9,703 nt of DNA, taken from positions 1-9,703 of the forward strand of contig JAGLGQ010000014.1 of assembly GCA_023143935.1 (NCBI GenBank), in the 5' to 3' direction. Origin of the DNA: Minisyncoccota bacterium. GTDB taxonomy: Bacteria > Patescibacteriota > Minisyncoccia > Phycocordibacterales > GCA-2747955. A model generated the notes under the pieces. That model was not told the DNA's origin. It made no database searches and saw only the letters and a program-made list of their open reading frames with translations. The translations under genes and the position numbers were made by a program. Of the stretch, positions 6,595 through 9,703 are shown one piece after another (positions within the stretch are counted from its first letter, which is position 1; every line of letters starts with the position of its first letter).

Positions 6595-6981
6595 TTAGTT
6601 ACATGTAGTAGCTGCACCTAAAGCCGTAGCTCTTTCTTCTACTCCAGCTCCCGTTGAATCTATACAGTAAACCACAGTTCCAGTATCTGATGGTTTATCA
6701 ACTGCTGCTGCCCATGCTTGTGCAGCATCATTACATTCATCAGTAGCTGCAGCAATAACTGCATCTGTACAAACAACACCAGCATAACTCCAACTATTTC
6801 CTTCGTAAAGAATTGTAGCTTTAGATGGAATTCCTGTAAGTGCAGTTTTTGCTGTTGCATCATTTGCATTACTTATTTGAGTTGTTGGATCAATAACTAC
6901 AAACAATGTAGCAGCTAAAATACCGATAATAGCAATAACTACTAACAATTCAATCAATGTAAAACCTTTTTGACTTTTCAT
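6595..6981 (-). CDS. Type IV pilin-like protein, four cysteines (pilin 1)
   Basis: A 128-residue prepilin. The leader MKSQKG ends at the prepilin peptidase site G6/F7; the mature N-terminus FTLIELLVVIAIIGILAATLF has E at position 5, the residue needed for pilus assembly, and forms the hydrophobic spine helix. The globular part is Ala-rich and carries four cysteines (71, 83, 106, 127) in the contexts VVCTD, ECND, YCIDSTG and a C-terminal TCN. The same pattern occurs in the neighbouring pilin, so two disulfides are likely. The family builds extracellular type IV pili or pseudopili used in attachment, motility or DNA uptake; which one is not shown. Codon use is less AT-biased than in neighbours because of the many Ala and Thr codons. 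A strong terminator follows the gene. Confidence 0.9.
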   Translation of the reverse strand: MKSQKGFTLIELLVVIAIIGILAATLFVVIDPTTQISNANDATAKTALTGIPSKATILYEGNSWSYAGVVCTDAVIAAATDECNDAAQAWAAAVDKPSDTGTVVYCIDSTGAGVEERATALGAATTCN

Positions 6982-7012
6982 ATATTAAATAAATTAAATT
7001 AATTTTTAATAA
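6982..7012 (-). repeat. 31-nt pilin leader, copy 1
   Basis: These 31 bases directly upstream of the pilin 1 ATG are identical to bases 7628-7658 upstream of pilin 2. Read on the minus strand the block starts TTATTAAAAATT and ends TTTAATAT; its ends TATTAAA and TTTAATA are complementary. No Shine-Dalgarno is present. Confidence 0.85.
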
Positions 7013-7200
7013 ATATTCGGAATCTAACTTTAAAAAATAAATTTAAATTAAGAATATACTTTAAAAAATTTAAGACCCCAATTGGTATGTCTCAAACTTA
7101 ATCAAAGCTATTTATAATTATGTCATAAAAAACATTATTTTGAAACAACATTTAAAAAATTCGTTGTGGATAAAAAAAGAAAAAAATGAATTAAAAAAAA
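7013..7200. other. Intergenic region between the two pilins
   Basis: The whole gap between the two pilins is 219 bp (6982-7200), including the 31-nt leader copy. It has no credible ORF and no clear terminator behind pilin 2. It holds a nested inverted repeat at 7071-7100 (TAAG/CTTA outside, AGAC/GTCT inside, around the palindrome CCAATTGG), overlapping the weak -35 box of pilin 1. The rest is AT-rich sequence in which I see no further structure. Confidence 0.5.
7053..7081 (-). promoter_or_regulatory. Weak candidate promoter for pilin 1
   Basis: TATATT (7053-7058) is preceded by TTGGGG (7076-7081) with a 17-bp spacer. The -35 match is poor. An alternative -10, TAGATT at 7021-7026, would start the RNA at the edge of the conserved 31-nt leader. 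Read-through from pilin 2 is also possible, since no terminator is seen between the two genes. Confidence 0.3.
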
Positions 7201-7623
7201 TTAATTACAAGTCAAATCAGTATCTGGAACAATGGGAAATACAGCCTTATCAACCAAAGTCCCCGCAAAACCACTAGAATCAACACAATAATAATCTGGA
7301 TCTCCTGAATTATTCCCTACTATTTCAATAGCTACTCCATAACCAGCAATTGTATCTGCACATGTAGCACCTAATTGATTAACTACCCCACTTATGTTTG
7401 AATCCGCACATACATTAGTATAAACATACCCATCTTCTTTATAAACAATTATAGCTTGATTATAAAATCCACCAAAAGCTCTTTTTTTTGTGGCATCATC
7501 TGCTTTTTCCATTGTACGTACGGGATTAATTAATACATACAATATAGTTGCTAAAATACCAATAAGAGCAATAACCACTAATAGCTCAATCAATGTAAAA
7601 CCCTTTTGAATTTGAATTTTCAT
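7201..7623 (-). CDS. Type IV pilin-like protein, four cysteines (pilin 2)
   Basis: A 140-residue prepilin, paralogous to pilin 1. The leader MKIQIQKG ends at G8/F9; the spine helix FTLIELLVVIALIGILATILYVLI has E at mature position 5. The globular part differs from pilin 1 in sequence but keeps cysteines at 72, 88, 113 and 139 in the contexts NVCAD, TCAD, YCVDSSG and a C-terminal TCN. It is more charged and aromatic than pilin 1 (YKEDGYVYTN near 61-70). The DNA of the first 30 codons is much closer between the two genes than the rest, and the 5' leader is identical, which points to tandem duplication with divergence of the exposed surface. It may be a second major pilin, a minor pilin or an alternative subunit. 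Confidence 0.9.
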   Translation of the reverse strand: MKIQIQKGFTLIELLVVIALIGILATILYVLINPVRTMEKADDATKKRAFGGFYNQAIIVYKEDGYVYTNVCADSNISGVVNQLGATCADTIAGYGVAIEIVGNNSGDPDYYCVDSSGFAGTLVDKAVFPIVPDTDLTCN

Positions 7624-7627
7624 AACA

Positions 7628-7658
7628 ATATTAAATAAATTAAATTAATTTTTAATAA
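7628..7658 (-). repeat. 31-nt pilin leader, copy 2
   Basis: Perfect match to 6982-7012. It lies 4 bp before the pilin 2 ATG and 4 bp after its TATAAT box, so it covers nearly all of the predicted 5' untranslated region. Confidence 0.85.
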
Positions 7659-7662
7659 TTTC

Positions 7663-7668
7663 ATTATA
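7663..7668 (-). promoter_or_regulatory. -10 box of the pilin 2 promoter
   Basis: A perfect TATAAT on the minus strand, 39 bp upstream of the ATG. The expected start near 7656 gives a leader of about 33 nt that coincides with the conserved 31-nt block. The -35 region (TAGATT at 7685-7690, 16-bp spacer) is weak. Confidence 0.6.
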
Positions 7669-7692
7669 TAACAATAAAATAAATAATCTAGT

Positions 7693-7717
7693 ACTATTTT
7701 AGTTTAGTAAAAATAGT
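7693..7717. repeat. Inverted repeat in the pilin 2/infB divergent region
   Basis: ACTATTTT (7693-7700) and AAAATAGT (7710-7717) are perfect inverted arms around a 9-bp spacer. The palindrome TAGTACTA (7689-7696) overlaps the left arm. It covers the expected -35 zone of the infB promoter at 7725-7733 and lies upstream of the pilin 2 -10 box, so it could be an operator, but AT-rich sequence produces such repeats by chance. Confidence 0.35.
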
Positions 7718-7724
7718 AAAAATA

Positions 7725-7733
7725 TGGTATTAT
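7725..7733 (+). promoter_or_regulatory. Candidate extended -10 promoter of infB
   Basis: TGGTATTAT matches the extended -10 form TGnTATaAT with one mismatch. Transcription would begin near 7740 and leave a leader of about 42 nt. TATAAA at 7769-7774, 7 nt before the ATG, is an alternative that would make infB leaderless. Confidence 0.45.
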
Positions 7734-7781
7734 ATATAAACTTTTTTTATTATTAACTACTATAAAAATATAAAATAAAAT

Positions 7782-9293
7782 ATGGTCAAAAAAACACAAA
7801 AAAAACAAATAACCAACAGGGCTCCCATTGTGGCAATCATGGGTCATATTGATCATGGAAAATCAACTCTTTTAGATTACATTAGAAAAGAAAATACTGT
7901 AAATGGAGAAACGGGTGGTATTACTCAACATATAGCAGCTTACGAAACGGAACATAAAGGAAAAAAAATTACTTTTATAGATACTCCTGGACATGAAGCA
8001 TTCGCTGCAGCGCGTTCAAGAGGAGCTAATATTGCAGATATTGCCATTTTGGTAGTAGCAGCAGATGATGGAGTTTCTGCTCAAACTATTTCTGCTTTAA
8101 AATTTATTAAAAATTCTGGTATACCTTTTATTGTAGCCATAAATAAAATTGACAAATCAAATGCGGACATAGAAAAAACAAAAAATTCTTTATTAAAAAA
8201 TGAAGTATATTTAGAAGGTATGGGGGGAGATATTTCTTATGTAGAAATTTCAGCACTCAATGGTACTGGAATAAATGATTTATTAGAAACAATTATACTT
8301 ACATCTCAATTAGAAAATTTAGATATTGATATCTCAGAAAAAGGAAGTGGTTTTGTTTTGGAATCAAAACTTAATTCTAAAAAAGGAATTTCTTCAACCT
8401 TAATTATAAAAAAAGGATCTTTAGAAACAGGACAATATATTGTTTCTGGTTTTTCTTCTTCCCCCATAAGAATTATGGAAGATTTTAGGGGTAAAAAAAT
8501 AAAAGAAGCATGCGCTTCAATGCCTGTAAATATCATAGGATTTGATATATTGCCACAAGCGGGAGATACTTTTGCTGTTTTTGAAAATAAAAAAGAAGCT
8601 TTTACATATATTAATGAATTAAAATCATTACAAAATGCAAAAGAAGTAAATGAAAAAATTACTGACAAACGATTTATAAAGAATAAAAAAAATGTATTAC
8701 CTCTTGTAATAAAAACTGATGTTATGGGTTCTTTGGATGCCATAAAATATGAATTATCAAAATTAGATGATGAAAGAACAGAATACAAAATTATTTATGA
8801 AGGGTGCGGAGATATTAATGAATCGGCAATCAAAGCTATCGGGGGTGTGGCAAATGCTACCATTATTGGTTTTCATGTAAATATAGAAAAAAATGCCCAA
8901 CTTTTAGCAGATAATTTGTCTATAACAATAAAAAATTTTGATATCATATACAATTTAATAGAATTTTTAGAAAAAAGAATGAAAGAATTAACTCCAAAAG
9001 AAAAATTTGAAGAAATCGCGGGAGAAGCAAAAATTTTAAAAGTATTTTCTTGGTCTTCTCGAGGTGGTGTTCTTGGTGGACAAGTTACTTCTGGTGAAAT
9101 AAAAAAGAAAAACTTTTTAAAAATTTTTAGACGGGGGGAAGAAATAGGAAAAGCAAATATTAAAGAATTACAAACAGGAAAACAAGATGTAGAAACAGTT
9201 AAGGAAGAAAATCAATTTGGATTAAATGTAACATCAAAATTGGAAATTGTTGAAGGAGATATCATTCAATCAATTGAGATTATTGAAAGGTAA
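7782..9293 (+). CDS. infB: Translation initiation factor IF-2, short form
   Basis: A 503-residue GTPase that places initiator fMet-tRNA on the ribosome and promotes subunit joining. G-domain motifs: G1 GHIDHGKS at 21-28, G2 [10 protein letters not shown] at 45-54, G3 DTPGHE at 67-72, G4 NKID at 121-124 and G5 SALN at 157-160. Domain II begins near residue 182 ([19 protein letters not shown]), followed by the IF-2-specific middle domain and the C-terminal fMet-tRNA-binding barrel, ending in [13 protein letters not shown]. The usual long N-terminal domain is absent: only about 14 basic residues precede the G domain. G1 reads GHIDHGKST where most IF-2 proteins have GHVDHGKT. The ATG at 7782 lacks a Shine-Dalgarno. 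The gene is followed by a long palindrome and fmt, whose product makes the tRNA that IF-2 recognises. Confidence 0.96.
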   Translation: MVKKTQKKQITNRAPIVAIMGHIDHGKSTLLDYIRKENTVNGETGGITQHIAAYETEHKGKKITFIDTPGHEAFAAARSRGANIADIAILVVAADDGVSAQTISALKFIKNSGIPFIVAINKIDKSNADIEKTKNSLLKNEVYLEGMGGDISYVEISALNGTGINDLLETIILTSQLENLDIDISEKGSGFVLESKLNSKKGISSTLIIKKGSLETGQYIVSGFSSSPIRIMEDFRGKKIKEACASMPVNIIGFDILPQAGDTFAVFENKKEAFTYINELKSLQNAKEVNEKITDKRFIKNKKNVLPLVIKTDVMGSLDAIKYELSKLDDERTEYKIIYEGCGDINESAIKAIGGVANATIIGFHVNIEKNAQLLADNLSITIKNFDIIYNLIEFLEKRMKELTPKEKFEEIAGEAKILKVFSWSSRGGVLGGQVTSGEIKKKNFLKIFRRGEEIGKANIKELQTGKQDVETVKEENQFGLNVTSKLEIVEGDIIQSIEIIER

Positions 9294-9366
9294 AAATCAC
9301 AAGAAATTTTGGATAAAAAAAAATGGCATGCCATTTTTTTTTATCCAAAATTTCTTGTGATTTTTT
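9292..9366 (+). terminator. 74-bp perfect palindrome, probable infB terminator
   Basis: Bases 9292-9328 and 9329-9365 are perfect inverted arms of 37 bp with no spacer and no mismatch; the centre is GGCATGCC. The left arm begins inside the infB stop codon and the right arm ends in a T-run that extends to 9366. The position after infB and the T-run fit an intrinsic terminator, but the stem is far longer than the other two in this window (about 13 bp) and than usual terminators. The two arms carry the string ATCACAAGAAATTTTGG and its complement. Confidence 0.75.
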
Positions 9367-9374
9367 GTTATAAT
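9366..9374 (+). promoter_or_regulatory. Extended -10 promoter giving leaderless fmt mRNA
   Basis: TGTTATAAT is a perfect extended -10 with TG at 9366-9367 and TATAAT at 9369-9374. Six bases, AGAAAA, then lead to the ATG at 9381, so the expected +1 is the A of the start codon. No -35 is recognisable; that region lies inside the right arm of the palindrome. Confidence 0.75.
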
Positions 9375-9380
9375 AGAAAA

Positions 9381-9703
9381 ATGAAAATAAAATCTGTATT
9401 TTTTGGAACACCGCAAATATCTGTTGATTTTTTAGAACAATTAAAAAAATTAGGTTTTTCTTTTGATTTAATAATTACAAATCCCGACAAACCACAGGGA
9501 CGAAAACAAATTCTAACTCCAACTCCCGTAAAAACATGGGCAAAAAAAAACGATATTCCAATTCTTGCACCATCAAAAATAAATGAAGAATTTTTAGAAA
9601 AAATAAAAAATTATGATTTATTTTTTGTTTTAGCCTATGGAAAAATATTACCAAAAAATCTTTTAGAATTACCAAAATATGGAGTTCTAAATTTACATCC
9701 CTC
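9381..9703 (+). CDS. fmt: Methionyl-tRNA formyltransferase, 5' part
   Basis: The first 107 codons of a gene that runs off the right edge. The enzyme formylates Met-tRNA(fMet) with 10-formyltetrahydrofolate. Family motifs are clear: N-terminal VFFGTPQISVDFLEQL (residues 6-21), the TNPDKPQGRKQ loop at 33-43, the LTPTPVK string at 45-51, AYGKILPK at 86-93 and NLHPS at 103-107, the start of the conserved NxHxSLLP catalytic segment where N and H take part in formyl transfer. The C-terminal tRNA-binding domain is not in the window. The start ATG lies 6 nt after an extended -10 box, predicting a leaderless mRNA. Adjacency to infB joins two initiation functions, although the strong hairpin between them suggests separate transcripts. 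Confidence 0.95.
   Translation, partial: MKIKSVFFGTPQISVDFLEQLKKLGFSFDLIITNPDKPQGRKQILTPTPVKTWAKKNDIPILAPSKINEEFLEKIKNYDLFFVLAYGKILPKNLLELPKYGVLNLHP

Noticed and set aside
8306..8788. Minus-strand ORF of 160 residues inside infB
   Set aside because: Shadow of domains II-III of IF-2, with no motif of its own.
92..9293. Recoding of TGA as glycine
   Set aside because: All ten complete genes read full length in the standard bacterial code and end with TAA; no in-frame TGA is needed.
1..9703. CRISPR array, tRNA, rRNA or insertion sequence
   Set aside because: No regularly spaced repeats, cloverleaf, rRNA-like segment or transposase was found on either strand.

Overview
The window comes from a very AT-rich, tightly packed bacterial genome that fits the Candidate Phyla Radiation (Patescibacteria, probably Parcubacteria). 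The grounds are a short IF-2 without an N-terminal domain, a MurC with a GTNGKTTT P-loop, lineage-typical pilins ending in TCN, a small peptidoglycan-binding protein with a WYVCGVKNFC segment after its anchor, A/T-saturated codon use, and ten complete genes that all stop with TAA. This placement is by family resemblance read by eye, not by a search. Full-length ORFs in the standard bacterial code argue against the TGA=Gly code of Gracilibacteria.

Layout, left to right. (1) 92-2087, plus strand: a PAP2 lipid phosphatase overlaps the start of a ComEC-like DNA-uptake channel by 11 bp. (2) A bidirectional hairpin terminator at 2091-2120 separates this pair from a convergent minus-strand block. 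(3) 2124-3472, minus strand: a membrane-anchored coiled-coil/helix-hairpin-helix protein lies downstream of a membrane-anchored peptidoglycan-binding protein, which has its own promoter just after murC. (4) 3511-6524, minus strand: an apparent operon, read as NYN/LabA-like nuclease, then a conserved single-pass membrane protein of unknown function, then murC, with gaps of 5 and 0 bp. (5) 6595-7623, minus strand: two paralogous type IV pilin genes share a perfect 31-nt leader and a four-cysteine pattern; the first is closed by a strong terminator. (6) 7782-9703, plus strand: infB, a 74-bp perfect palindrome, then the 5' part of fmt, which runs off the window.

The genes serve three jobs: envelope and peptidoglycan biology (PAP2, MurC, peptidoglycan-binding protein, perhaps the unknown membrane protein), surface pili and DNA uptake (two pilins, ComEC), and translation initiation (IF-2, methionyl-tRNA formyltransferase).

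The most distinctive signals are in control DNA. Three genes (3472, 6524, 9381) have a TATAAT box so close to the ATG that their mRNAs should be leaderless or nearly so. Two of them use the same extended -10 TGTTATAAT directly after a terminator. None of the eleven start codons is preceded by a clear Shine-Dalgarno sequence. There is no sign of CRISPR, tRNA, rRNA, insertion sequence or phage, and no intergenic stretch exceeds 300 bases. I see no wholly new multi-gene system here; the novelty lies in the leaderless architecture, the palindrome, the pilin leader and two poorly characterised membrane proteins.
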